Shown in pieces: positions 48,593 to 58,553 of a stretch of DNA of 64,000 nucleotides. A model generated the notes under the pieces. The model was not told the origin of the DNA, ran no database searches, and saw only the letters and a program-made list of their open reading frames with translations. Positions within the stretch are counted from its first letter, which is position 1, and each line of letters opens with the position of its first letter. The DNA is from Zanthoxylum bungeanum (lineage: Eukaryota; Streptophyta; Magnoliopsida; Sapindales; Rutaceae): assembly GCA_019454045.1 (NCBI GenBank), contig SKCR01015018.1, positions 1 to 64,000 on the forward strand, written 5' to 3'. The position numbers and the translations under genes are program-made.

Positions 48593-50540
48593 TTATCTTG
48601 ATTCCAATAGTCCAACTATCCAATCAACGATTTCGGATACAATCGAATATAATGATTACTATAGTCTAACTATATAATCAACTACTATTTGAGTGGTTAA
48701 ATTCAAATTTATGTTGATTACTATAATCCAATTATATAATCAACTATAAATGAAGTAGTTTGAATACAGTCCAACTATTCAATTAAAACAACAATTGAAA
48801 ATTAGTCCAACTAATATATTTATTAATAATTAATGACGAAAAATGAAATGAGCGCGTATTGGCAAGTATCTAAACGAAATTGCAAATTTAATACTTGCCT
48901 CCCACTATTTTTCGGCGAGCCTCTAACCCTCTGTGGAGTACTCGGGAAACCTAGTTTCCTAGTGGGCTAAGATCCCGTTAAATAACACACAACCTTGACT
49001 TTGGCCAACAAATTGTATGAAACTTAACTAGGTAGATCTCTAAGATCAATTAGATCCCATCCAATTCTTAGATGCCAATATATCCGATATATTCCCTAAC
49101 TTTTTTCCTCTGAATCAACTAAGCCTTGGCTTTGGCTCAACAAGCTTAATGAAACCAGTTAAGCGTGATCCATTGACAGTGGGAAAGCTTCGTAATCAAG
49201 GTTGATGAACAAAAGTGACCTTGACTTTGGCCAACAAATCACAACTTGCCCAAGACGTACGATATGGAACAAAGCTTTCGTGATTCAAACACATCCGCGA
49301 TGGACAAAGGTCTTGACTTTGGCCAACAAACCAATGCCAATCTTGGATCTTGAGAGAGAATCACTTAATGGAAGGAAAAACGCTTAATATAAAATGAGGG
49401 TTTTTGTCGCGATTTGGCAACCAGTTTATTATCTTTAATTAGGTCTCATCATACACCCTAAGCATGTATTCTAAAAGCATAATAAGGCGCGAATTAAATA
49501 ATAATGATATTCGGATGGATATATAACAAACTTTGTTCCTATAACAAATCTCTCAATTTCCTCTCTCCCGCTAGCACTATTCATACTTCTACCCAATTAC
49601 ATAATACTTCTAAAGAAACCTCATTTACATCGAGGGGAATTGGTGAGAAGAGAAATACAATGAGAAAATAGGTAATAGGCTGGACACGCAGGTCCAATTT
49701 AATAAATTCTAAATTTATTACAATAATTTCCAAAATTGCCCTCACCCATCTAATATCCATCCGATATACATTATTCATACATACATCCAAGTATTCACAC
49801 AAAGCATGTTATCAATCAATCTAATCCAATTAATTAATCTTTGATTAGTGACCATCCAATGTTCAAACACGATTTGATTTGTCGAGTCCAACTCGTTTAA
49901 GAATAAATACTCAAAGTACGTATTCTTGAATTATATCGAACTACAATTTTAAATCCAATTTAAATTATTTTCAATATTAATTTATATTTAATTCCAAATT
50001 AAATAATTACACTTTTAATAGTGCCTTTAAGGACTTGGATTCCAAATCCAATCTTAACGGGTCTCAAAGGCCCAATTAGTATCCAATACTATTCAATTAA
50101 AGTCCAATGGGCTTTCAATTAATTCTTAAGGCATGGGCTTTGGCAATTATGGGTCAAACCCAAGATGCCAAGGCCCAATTAGGAATCACCCTATGCCAAA
50201 AATCAATTTATGCGCATTAGGCCCAATTAAAATTTTAAAGGCCCAATTATCATATTTAGACTTTATGGAAATGGTTTTAGGCCCAATTGGATTCAACCAT
50301 TTATCCTAAACCAAACTTGGCCAAACCAAGCCCATTAAGCCCAAATACAATAAATTAAATTTACTCATTATTCCAAATTACAAATTAATTCAATTCAAGT
50401 GTAATTACCATAATTAATTAATTAATCTAATGCTTCCAAAACACTAATTAATTCAATTAATCATGTTCTACATTTCCAATTCATATCCAACACAAATTGA
50501 AGCAAAATCAATCCATTTCAACATGCTTCATTCACAGCAA
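48593..50540 (-). other. Leader of Copia B, 5' end deleted
   Basis: Collinear with the C leader from about 9897 to 11868. The leader motif (complement TTGACTTTGGCCAACAA) occurs at about 48993, 49127, 49218 and 49315. It breaks off at CACAGCAA near 50540, about 330 bp before the expected primer-binding site, and joins the C LTR. Confidence 0.82.
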
Positions 50541-51275
50541 TCAGATCACTGGCAACTAGTCTCTATAATCGGATAATCATGACCTAATCATATTATCCCA
50601 ATGACTGCAGTACTTAAGAGTACTAGTTTCGTATCCTACGTGATCATCATCTCCATATGACTGAAGTGATACTTCCATCTTGACATCACACCCAATACAC
50701 TACGATTCTCAGTAAACCCAGAAGAGGCGTACACATAACTTGTTAAAGCCCCGGACGACCAAAACCAAAGCGTACTGATTGTCGCAAGTATTAGCGATGC
50801 AAGTCTCAGGTTAAGACCAAATACACCTACCCTGATTCGGATTCCCATAGACACATAGTCATACTACCAATGGGATTCCGAGGGGTCTATCCAGAGCGAA
50901 GCTGTTCCCGTACCATCGGCAAATAGAACCTCTTATCACACTTGCATAAGTATCCAATACTTAAATATATGAGAACTATGTCGTTAAGCTTCCATAACGC
51001 GCACAAGTGCAATACTAGCCTATTCCGCATTATCGATGTCCAGTCTCGATAATACTACGACTATGGATATTTAATGATTAAACCTTTCGTGAATTAATAT
51101 TGTCTCATATCTTATTAATCTGGTACTGATCATATGGACTTTTATAATTTATATATCCAAGTAATCTAATTACAAAATGATAAAAGAGCAATTTCATTTG
51201 TCACATAGTTAATTTTATACAAGAACACCATGTCTCTTACAAAATAGTGATGCTATGAGTCATAATTGTCCAACA
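50541..51275 (-). repeat. 5' LTR of Copia C, piece 3 of 3
   Basis: Starts TCAGATCACTGGCAACTAG and ends with the family terminus at 51275. It matches the 3' LTR of C at 5396-6128 closely, more so than the LTR of B at 36240-36967. About 8-10 bp between piece 2 (ending CGTACGA) and this piece are gone. Confidence 0.88.
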
Positions 51276-51432
51276 AATATGGCCGCCAAGTCTGAGATGC
51301 CAGAGATATGTAATATCGTGAGAAATCATTTGTCGTTTAGTTTTGGGTTTTCCAATCTTAAACATCGTAGTGTTGAGCAATGAGTTTTGTGTTGACAATA
51401 TTAATACATACAAGTTATTTCCTAGTTTCATG
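51276..51432. other. Spacer between the nest and the first hAT-type element
   Basis: About 157 bp of non-repeat sequence just outside C. AATAT at 51276-51280 would be the target duplication of C. The last eight bases (GTTTCATG, 51425-51432) are the target duplication of the next element. No gene seen. Confidence 0.6.
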
Positions 51433-52239
51433 TAGACCCGGCCAAGGTTCCGGTTCGGAACCGGACCGAACCGGAACCGAACCGGTTGGAACCGGACGGT
51501 TCCGGTTCCAACCGGTTCCGGTTCCGGTTCCGGAACCGAATCGGAACCTGACCGGTTCGGTTAGGGTTCTTACCCTGACCGAACCGGTTGGAACCGCTGG
51601 AACCGAACGGTTCCAGCGGTTCCAACGGTTCCAACCGGAACCGTACGGTTCCGGTTGGAACCGGAAGTAAAAAAAAAAAAAATTTATTTTCTTGGAACCG
51701 TAAGGTTCCTCAAGTAAATCTCAATTTTTTTTTTTAATAATTATGACTTAATGATGTTTAAAATGCAATACTAAAACATGAATGTCCATATCCTTTTTAT
51801 AACCAACTCTTGGTTATTGACTTCTTTATATAAGCAATGTGGGACACAATAGCCAAGTAACAAATATCCCACATCGCTTATATAAAGAAAAACTAGCCAA
51901 GAGTTGGCTAATAAAAAAGATTATATGTTAAAAGAATTTTATAAAAAAAAAGATTCTATAAAAATGATGTGATAGTATGAAAAAACATTATGATTATAGA
52001 AATTTTTCTATTTTTAAAAATTTATTATTAAAAAAAAAAAAAATCGGAAGTGGAACCGTAAACCGAACCGGAACCGACCGGTTCGGTTCCGGTTCGGTTT
52101 ACGGTTCCGGTTCCACTTAAGTGTGGAACCGGAACCGAACCGGAATTAACCGGTTCGGTTCCGGTTCCACACTTGGGGAACCGGGAACCGTCCGGTTCGG
52201 TTCGGTTCCGAACCGGAACCGAACCGGCGGCCAGGTCTA
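51433..52239. mobile_element. hAT-type fold-back element 1 (807 bp)
   Basis: Perfect 8-bp target duplication GTTTCATG (51425-51432 and 52240-52247). Ends TAGACCCGGCC and, as complement at the right, TAGACCTGGCC. About 230 bp at the left and 200 bp at the right consist almost only of overlapping CCGGTTCGG and GGAACCGG words and can pair with each other. No transposase. The 8-bp duplication and short inverted ends point to the hAT superfamily; this assignment is inference. It lies about 0.4 kb upstream of the Yip1-family gene. Confidence 0.88.
51797..51914. repeat. Inner inverted repeat of hAT-type element 1
   Basis: Two arms of about 48 bp, back to back with about 20 bp between them. The right arm begins ATCCCACATCG (51866-51876) then TATATAA (51879-51885) and AGCCAAGAGTTGGCT. 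The left arm is its imperfect complement with GTCCCACATTG at 51835-51845. ATCCCACATCG equals the consensus of the upstream element of plant snRNA promoters, but the gap to the TATA word is 2 bases rather than the usual 20-30, and no snRNA follows. Confidence 0.7.
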
Positions 52240-52247
52240 GTTTCATG

Positions 52248-52660
52248 TGCATATTGATAATTTATTTTGAAATAATAACTATTATATTACATAAAATAAA
52301 AACCGTCATGCAATAATTTTGAAATAAATATATAATTGTTTCAAAAAAAAAAAAAGAAATAAATATATAATTTTAATAATAATTATTATTAATGTTCCCA
52401 ACACAATTACTTCAAATTAATTTAAGAAAAAAATTGTTTATTATTTGAGATTTGAATATGCTTTTAATATTTGGGTATCATCATCCCGCACGTTTTCCAA
52501 ACTAAGAGAAAATCATGATCACAGCACGTTTTCCAAACTCTACCATATTTACCATTCTCGATCTTGCAATCTCTAAACAGCCCCCAAAAGAAGAAACTCA
52601 TTCAATTAATCAAACCCTGATTTGAAATTCCCGAAAAAAAAACCCTAATTTGAAATAACG
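52248..52660 (+). promoter_or_regulatory. Upstream region and 5' UTR of the Yip1-family gene
   Basis: AT-rich, with an A run near 52340-52352 and no transposon similarity that I can see. AAACCCTAA at 52640-52648, just before the start codon, matches the telo-box word common near the transcription start of plant housekeeping genes. Promoter and transcription start are inferred from position only. Confidence 0.45.
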
Positions 52661-53407
52661 ATGACGAAGGAATTTCCAGTCCCGCCAGTAAAATTCCCTT
52701 CGGGCGGCAACCCAACCACCGCCAACAGCATTAACCAGCGCCGAGTCCCAACTGCGCCGTTTCAGCCCAACCGTCCCGCGAGCTCCGGGATCCCCTTCAT
52801 GTCCTTCGATATCGGTTCCGCAACTCCGTCATCATACGGTGGTCCAATTTCAACTTCTACCTCATCCGGGGGGCTCGCATCATTCGACGACGAAGAACCT
52901 TTACTCGACGAGCTCGGGATCCATCCCGACCAAATCTGGAAAAAAACAAAATCAATTTTAAATCCGTTTCGGGTAAATCCGACGTTTCACAAAGATTCGG
53001 ATCTTTCCGGCCCGATTGTACTTTACCTTTCGTTTGGACTCTTTCAACTTCTCGCTGGAAAGCTTCAATTTGGTGTGATTCTTGGTTGGATTGTGGTGTC
53101 TTCGATTTTTTTATATGCTGTTTTTAACATGTTAGCGGGACGAAATGGGAATCTTGACTTCCACACTTGTACAAGCGTGGTTGGTTATTGTATGCTGCCG
53201 GTGGTGATCTTGGCTGCGTTTTCTCTGTTCTTGCCGCTGGGCGGGGCGATTCGTTTTGCTGTGTCGTCGGTGTTTGTGCTTTGGGCGGCAAGGGCTTCCA
53301 CGAATCTGATGGTTTCTTTGGCTGATGGAGGAGAGGAGCATCGCGGGTTGATTGCGTATGCTTGTCTCTTAATTTACACATTGTTTTCGCTTCTTGTTAT
53401 TTTCTGA
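52661..53407 (+). CDS. Yip1-domain integral membrane protein (YIPF5/7-like)
   Basis: A 248-residue intronless frame, and the only intact-looking gene in the window. Residues 1-75 are a Pro/Ser/Thr/Gly-rich cytosolic region. An acidic stretch then leads to PLLDELGIHPDQIW (80-93), a hallmark of the YIPF5 branch. The Yip1 domain follows: DLSGP at 114-118, then five hydrophobic segments at about 117-133, 137-158, 171-192, 194-212 and 229-248, with the conserved GYCMLP at 175-180. In yeast and animals such proteins act in the ER and early Golgi with Rab GTPases in vesicle formation and Golgi upkeep; the same role here is inferred. The length fits the family (about 250-280). The ATG at 52661 is chosen because the full acidic and Pro-rich N-terminus follows and the upstream sequence is 5'-UTR-like. 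Composition (GC-richer) differs from the surrounding AT-rich repeats. Confidence 0.95.
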   Translation: MTKEFPVPPVKFPSGGNPTTANSINQRRVPTAPFQPNRPASSGIPFMSFDIGSATPSSYGGPISTSTSSGGLASFDDEEPLLDELGIHPDQIWKKTKSILNPFRVNPTFHKDSDLSGPIVLYLSFGLFQLLAGKLQFGVILGWIVVSSIFLYAVFNMLAGRNGNLDFHTCTSVVGYCMLPVVILAAFSLFLPLGGAIRFAVSSVFVLWAARASTNLMVSLADGGEEHRGLIAYACLLIYTLFSLLVIF

Positions 53408-54035
53408 TTAAACTGATATGTGAGTGAGATATTGGATGAATTGGAATTTTTATTAAAGGTAGGAGATATGTGATGTGATTTTAGATTACTGCAATGGTTT
53501 TATAGCTGTGGATGAATCTGTCTTGATATCCTTTGATGGACAAACATGTTTTATTTGGGCAAGCACTCGTGCTATTGGATTAAATTTGTTAAGCTCAAAT
53601 AAAATCACTTACTTTTATGGGATGCTTATGAATTTGCTTATGGAGTTACAAGTTTTGGGCATCTTATATTTTTATTATGTGGTTTTAGCGTGCTTTTGGA
53701 TTTAAATTTAAATGCAAGACCACAAGACGGCTTGGGTTAGGCAGTTCTTTTCTTCAAGAAATAGCTTATTTTCTCATGTTATCATTTATGCCTAGTTATA
53801 TAAGTATTAATCACATGCTTTTAAAGTTCTGCAATGTTCTACATCAATTTTTGCTGTAATTATTATTGAATTTAGAGGGAATTGTTAGGTATCCATCCAC
53901 CCCACTTTGCATGAGTTTTGGGAAAGCTGTGTCAATGGTCCATCATATTTGCTAATTGATTTATTCACATGAATGTCTTGGAGTTTTGCCTTGGAAATTT
54001 TTCCTTTCTTTGAAAAATATAGAAATAAAAATTCG
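53408..54035 (+). terminator. 3' flank of the Yip1-family gene with poly(A) signal candidate
   Basis: AT-rich, no repeat similarity. AATAAAA at 53598-53604, about 190 bp after the stop codon, is a reasonable polyadenylation signal, which plants use loosely. A 76-codon frame at 53475-53705 has no family features and is most likely 3' UTR. Confidence 0.45.
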
Positions 54036-54043
54036 TGGGTAAT

Positions 54044-55089
54044 CAGCGTTGTTAGAGGCGACGAGAGGCGCGCCTCGATGCGAGATGCGCATGAGGCGCT
54101 GGGCTGTGCGCACCAACGGGGCTGAGGCGAGGCGATTCCAGTGAGGCGCTGAGAGGCGACATGATGCGCACGAGGCGTGATGAGGCGAGAAGCGCTAAAG
54201 GCGTGCGCATCATGGGGATTTGAATTGTTATTTAATGAAATTTCAAAAACCCTAATTTCATATCTTCTAGCCACCGACTGCTGCGTACCTGTGAGAAGTT
54301 TCAGCCCACTGCCGCCGCCAACTCCAACGCAGCCAACTCCAACGCCGACGACTCCACCGGCGAAGACTCCACCGCCGACGACGCCTCAGCTTGTGAGGTA
54401 CGAGTGTTCGACGATTCTTTTTTTTTTCCTATTTGTCCTCTTTCTTTTCTTTTCGATTTTTCCTTCTTATGTTATTCTTTCTTAACATTTCTTCTATTAT
54501 TCTTTCTTTGTATAAATTTTTCTTCAATAGTCATGAATCATGATCATGATTCCTCGATTTTTTTTATCCTCTGTTTTTTTTTTTTTGGGCGAAATTGTAA
54601 TGGTAATTTATTTTTGTTATTTTGCTCTTGCTCTCTGATTTTGTTACTGTAATGGTAATGTGTTTTGTTATTTTGCTCTTGCTCTCTGATTTTGTTACTT
54701 TATTCTTCAACTATCAAGTTATCGGTTTCTCTGATTTTGTTCTCTGTTTTTTTTTTTTTGGGACTGAGTTGAGAATTCAAGGTTAATTTTAGTTGAGTTA
54801 CTTGAGTATGTATTTTTGAATTTGATGTTTTATAATTATGCATATTATCAAGTATTATGAATATGATGAGTATATTTAATATAAAAGTAGACTATATATG
54901 AAAAAAATATTATCTACTTATTATTTTTTTTACATTTACAAGTAAATGATGCATATATTACAAATTTAAAATTATTATTAATAGATGTGCGCCTCGTGTC
55001 TGTGATGCCCGCGCCTCTCGCCCTGCACCTCGTGCCTCGCTTTTCTGGCTCTGATCGCCTCGGTGCGCCTCTCGCCTTTAACAACCCTG
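54044..55089. mobile_element. hAT-type element 2 (1,046 bp), non-autonomous
   Basis: Perfect 8-bp target duplication TGGGTAAT (54036-54043 and 55090-55097). Terminal inverted repeats: left CAGCGTTGTTAGAGGCGA, right complement CAGGGTTGTTAAAGGCGA. Subterminal zones at both ends are crowded with GAGGCGC-type words. The interior has an AAACCCTAATTTCAT word and a proline-rich coding-like stretch (about 54270-54400) but no transposase. It lies about 640 bp after the stop codon of the Yip1-family gene. Confidence 0.9.
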
Positions 55090-55097
55090 TGGGTAAT

Positions 55098-55642
55098 TAT
55101 TCGTTAATTAAGCTAAACTTTGTTGTGAGCCATGTTGGAATAGTTTTTTTGGCTTTTTATTTATTGTTTACATTTACAGAACCCTATAGGAAGCATTTTG
55201 CAGTCTTGCAGATTGCCTGGTGAAATTCCAATAAATGAGTGGAAAGACAAGTATATTACAACGTGACTCCTGGTGATTGAGAGATGGTGAAATGATAGAT
55301 TGGGAGTATATGAGGTGTTATTATTAGTCATATATTATATGTGCATTTATTCAATTGGTAAAGTAGCTTATTAGTCATGTTTATATCTGTCTCTGTCCTT
55401 TGCTAAAAACCTGGAATTGGTTTCTATGTAGTTATCACCTAGGTAATTCTAGGATTTGAGGGTCTTAGAATGTTTAAATTATGTATGATATTTGATTTTA
55501 CTCCTGCTATTCACCATTGCTAGAAAGTGTATTGCTCCATGTGTAGCACAATCTACTCTTTAGATTTTTCATCGTGGTTGCTTATATAAATTTCAATCAA
55601 TGCAATTTCATAAATTTAGGACTAGTTTCTTGGTCTTGTTGG
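55098..55642. other. Intergenic stretch, nothing recognised
   Basis: AT-rich single-copy-looking sequence between hAT-type element 2 and the 148-bp duplication. It continues the sequence interrupted by element 2. The longest frames are short and without family features. Confidence 0.5.
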
Positions 55643-55938
55643 ATTTTCATGAGGGTGAATCAAATTAGCTTCTAGGAACTTGGGTTGTGTTTGGATTGAT
55701 AGAAGATGGTGGTTTATAATAGTAATTAGTGTTCTAAAACACGCTAGGCACTAGTTGGGTAGCGACCCAACGCCTAGGGCACCTAGACACATTTTCATGA
55801 GGGTGAATCAAATTAGCTTCTAGGAACTTGGGTTGTGTTTGGATTGATAGAAGATGATGGTTTATAATAGTAATTAGTGTTCTAAAACACGCTAGGCACT
55901 AGTTGGGTAGCGACCCAACGCCTAGGGCACCTAGACAC
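55643..55938. repeat. 148-bp tandem duplication
   Basis: Two head-to-tail copies, 55643-55790 and 55791-55938. I noticed only one mismatch (GATGGTGG against GATGATGG). Each ends with a palindromic GTTGGGTAGCGACCCAAC block and CCTAGACACATT. The second copy runs straight into hAT-type element 3. Confidence 0.93.
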
Positions 55939-56179
55939 ATTGTTTTAAAAATCGGTCAAGGCGGCCGCATCACCGCCTCGCGGCTACGGCGCGTTGAGGC
56001 GGCCGCCTTTTTCGGTTTTTCCCATGCGGCCGCGCCACTGCATGTGAGGCGGCCGCCTCACACGTAGTTATTTTTTATTTTAAATTTTTTAAAATGAAAC
56101 GATGACGTTTTGAGGCTTCCAAAACGTCGTCGTTTCGGTTTCATTATAAAAAAAAAAAATGAAGATAAGGGTTTCAATC

Positions 56180-56345
56180 GGCCTCTTCTCTGCTCTCTCT
56201 TTGCAATCGGCCTCTTCTCTGCTCTCTCTCTGCAATCAGCGACGTCTTTGCTCTCTCTCTCTCGGCGGCGTCTTCTGTGCTCTCTCTATCGGCGACGTCT
56301 TCTGCAATCTCTCTCTCTCTCGGCGACGTCTTCAGCACTAACCTT
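56180..56345 (+). repeat. CT-rich minisatellite in hAT-type element 3
   Basis: About five to six units of roughly 30 bp built on CGGC(G/C)(A/T)CGTCTTCTG and CTCTCTCT. It opens short frames of Ser/Leu-rich peptide that I do not regard as coding. Confidence 0.75.
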
Positions 56346-56868
56346 TCGACTCTGTGAGAATGAGATAGCGAGAGAGAGAGCCAAAAGCTTTACTGTGCTG
56401 ATCCCGAATAGAAATGAAACATCTTGATCACAAGACCTCGAGGTATTAATCTATCTACAATTTTTATTTTTACTATTTCCATTTATTTCTGAAATTAATT
56501 CTTTTTATTTTGTCCTTTTTTATTGGTTTTAAGATAAGCACAATTTATTTATTTATTTTAATTCCACTTAACTTAGTTTTTGCTTTATTTAGTACCCAAT
56601 GTACTGTTCTATCCCAATTACCAAATGGGTTTGTCTTATAATCTCATATTTGCTTCAAAATTTCATCTTTTTGCCCCAATTATTTGCATGTATGTGTAGA
56701 ATTTTGAGTGTCATTGTATATGGGATACATGTCGAGACCAAAGTAAGTTAATATTTACAAATAATGCAATTTATATAATACAAATTAAAAAATAATACGA
56801 CTTTATGTTATTTGTTAGGGAAAGGAAAAGCTCCACAATAAGTGGATGAAGACAATACAAGTGAATGA

Positions 56869-56961
56869 GGTTCTTTGGAGGATGACCCATCTGATGATGA
56901 GAGAGATTTTGACCCAAGCTTCATGCCGCTAGACACAAATGATAGCTTATTTAGGGATTAA
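56869..56961 (+). pseudogene. Coding-like acidic tail in hAT-type element 3
   Basis: Thirty codons, ending in TAA at 56959-56961, read as an acidic peptide (SLEDDPSDDERDFDPSF). An in-frame TGA lies just before at 56866. The position near the 3' terminus suits the C-terminal end of a hAT transposase left after internal deletion, but it could also be a captured host fragment. Weakly supported. Confidence 0.3.
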
Positions 56962-57152
56962 TTATCAATAGTTTTTTGAATATACTATGAATTATGAAGA
57001 AATGAATGTATTTTGGATTTAACATGTTTTTATTATTCTGATATTACGATTTTAATTATTTTTTCGATTTTCGCCTCGAGGCGGTCCGCCTCGCGCCTTA
57101 ATGGTCGGCCGCCTCGAGGCGCCGCCACGTATTTTTAAACATTGCCTAGACA

Positions 57153-58553
57153 GGGCCTTCCATCCCTTTCCATAAATCTCAACAATGATTTTTAAATATC
57201 TTAAGTTACATTATACTTCATTCCATCCCTTTCCATAAATTCTAACATTCCCGTAGGCATTGTAGAATATTTTACTTGATATTTTTGTAAGGGCAACAAC
57301 CGACAGATTAGTGAAACAGTCAATTACCATATTTTTAGTCTATTTTAGTGATGGTTGGAACTCTTGGAGGAAGGGGAGGTAGGATTAAAAAGTTTCTTGT
57401 CTTGCACCTTGATGTCTGCACACAAAGTAATCACAACAATTTTGTGTATCTTGTGATACGCACATCCGGTTCCTTAATACTGTGTGCAATAGTCTTATTC
57501 TGGATTTTCATGCTATGGAGTTTATTTGATATTACAATTATTTTTGTTCATAGATGCTTTATATTTGACGAGACAGTTGGAGGCTTATTACTCTTCTCAT
57601 GTTTGTGTCCATTGAATGTTGGAGATGTTTGGTACGATTCATGATTTTTTGCTCATAAGATTTCTTACATGGTTTTTCCATTTTTTTCCCATTAGTTTCT
57701 ATTAGTGTAGAATTCTTTTTTCCCTTCCTTGACAAAAAGTTCATTCTGCATTATCAAATTCTATGGTTGGCAGAGACCATTACTTTCAATTTCAGTGGTG
57801 ATGCGTGATTGCTATTGAATTTTTTTTGTCAGATGTAAGTATATACATATTTTTTATGAATTTATTGTTGTCATTGGATGTATTGGTGTTATGTAATTGA
57901 TATATGCCAAGGAGCTTCTCATAGTGTGGTTAAGCAATGTCATTTTCGAGTCCCTTTGGGCTATGGATTTGTAAGCTGTTATTGCATTTGATTGATTTCC
58001 TTCTTAAGGTTGATTGTGTTATTACTTGTTATTTCTAAAAAAGGCTGATCGTCTTAGTTACTAGTTCTAAAAATGGTTGATTGTCTTAGCTCTACTGTAT
58101 TCCAAACATAGTTGCATAGAGTGATAATTATTAGGGTGCACAGAAAATAACCAAATGGACTGGTTTAGTTTGGTTGAGCTTCATCTAACTTCTAAATCTT
58201 GGTTCTTGTTTAGAGAAACCAATGACATAGTTTTTATTTTTATTTAAATTTTTTTTTTATAACTTGGAGCCTATAAAACCAAACCGAACAAAACTAATTT
58301 ATCGCCAACAGGTATTTATCTAGTATGTAAGTCCTAAAAATGTCCGATTGGAGATGGTTTTCTTTTTTAGTTCAATATATTATCTCATTGTATTTTTTTT
58401 TTAGTAAGCGGGTGAGTAAATCCAAATATATTTTTAATTTCTTTTCTCTCTCAAGATTTGAAATCGAGTGGCAAATTATCTCATTGGCTTAGAGCTGGTG
58501 TCGTTGGTTTTCATTAACTGATGTGTTGTGCTTGATAAATGTCTATGTTTTTT
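57153..58553. other. Intergenic stretch, no gene recognised
   Basis: AT-rich. An 18-bp direct repeat CCATCCCTTTCCATAAAT lies at 57160 and 57223. A 98-codon frame at 57348-57644 has hydrophobic parts but no family motif and no coding-like composition. Confidence 0.5.

Larger units (their letters stand above)
35030..50540 (-). mobile_element. Copia element B, 5'-truncated, host of element G
   Basis: On the minus strand: truncated leader (50540 down to about 48593), gag-pol (48592-46222, then 38167-36979 beyond G), polypurine tract (36968-36978), 3' LTR (36967-35030). It sits inside the 5' LTR of C, same strand. There is no 5' LTR or primer-binding site: by comparison with C about 330 bp of leader, the whole LTR and 8-10 bp of the host LTR were lost in one deletion. 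The only target-duplication copy left would be TACGA at 35025-35029. B has the best-preserved zinc knuckle here. Confidence 0.88.
4468..51275 (-). mobile_element. Copia element C, outermost host of the nest
   Basis: C is the oldest element here by nesting. On the minus strand it runs 5' LTR, primer-binding site at 12186-12197, leader, gag-pol remains (9896 down to 6140), polypurine tract at 6129-6139 and 3' LTR. The 5' LTR is split by elements A and B. Its three pieces (946, 198 and 735 bp) add to 1,879 bp, close to the 1,885 bp of the LTRs of A. They match the 3' LTR of C better than the LTR of B; for example both carry the GACTGCAGTACTTAAGAGTA run. The far part of the 3' LTR is cut off by the Gypsy-type LTR to the left. 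The right flank is AATAT; the left target duplication is outside the window. Confidence 0.88.
55938..57144. mobile_element. hAT-type element 3 (1,207 bp)
   Basis: Perfect 8-bp target duplication CCTAGACA (55930-55937 and 57145-57152). Ends: left CATTGTTTTAAAAATCGG, right complement CAATGTTTAAAAATACG. GC-rich subterminal zones full of GGCGGCCGC and GAGGCGG words lie at both ends. The interior holds an inverted AAACG(A/T)(C/G)GACGTTTT-like pair near 56095-56140, a CT-rich minisatellite and a short coding-like tail. Probably an internally deleted hAT derivative. Confidence 0.9.

Noticed and set aside
51866..51885. snRNA gene promoter (ATCCCACATCG plus TATATAA).
   Set aside because: The two words are only 2 bases apart, the unit is part of an inverted repeat inside a transposon, and no U-snRNA sequence follows.
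53475..53705. 76-codon frame downstream of the Yip1-family gene.
   Set aside because: No family motif, no coding-like composition, and a poly(A) signal candidate lies within it; 3' UTR is the simpler reading.
56110..56427. 105-codon Ser/Leu-rich frame in hAT-type element 3.
   Set aside because: It is the translation of a CT-rich minisatellite and is open in two frames at once.
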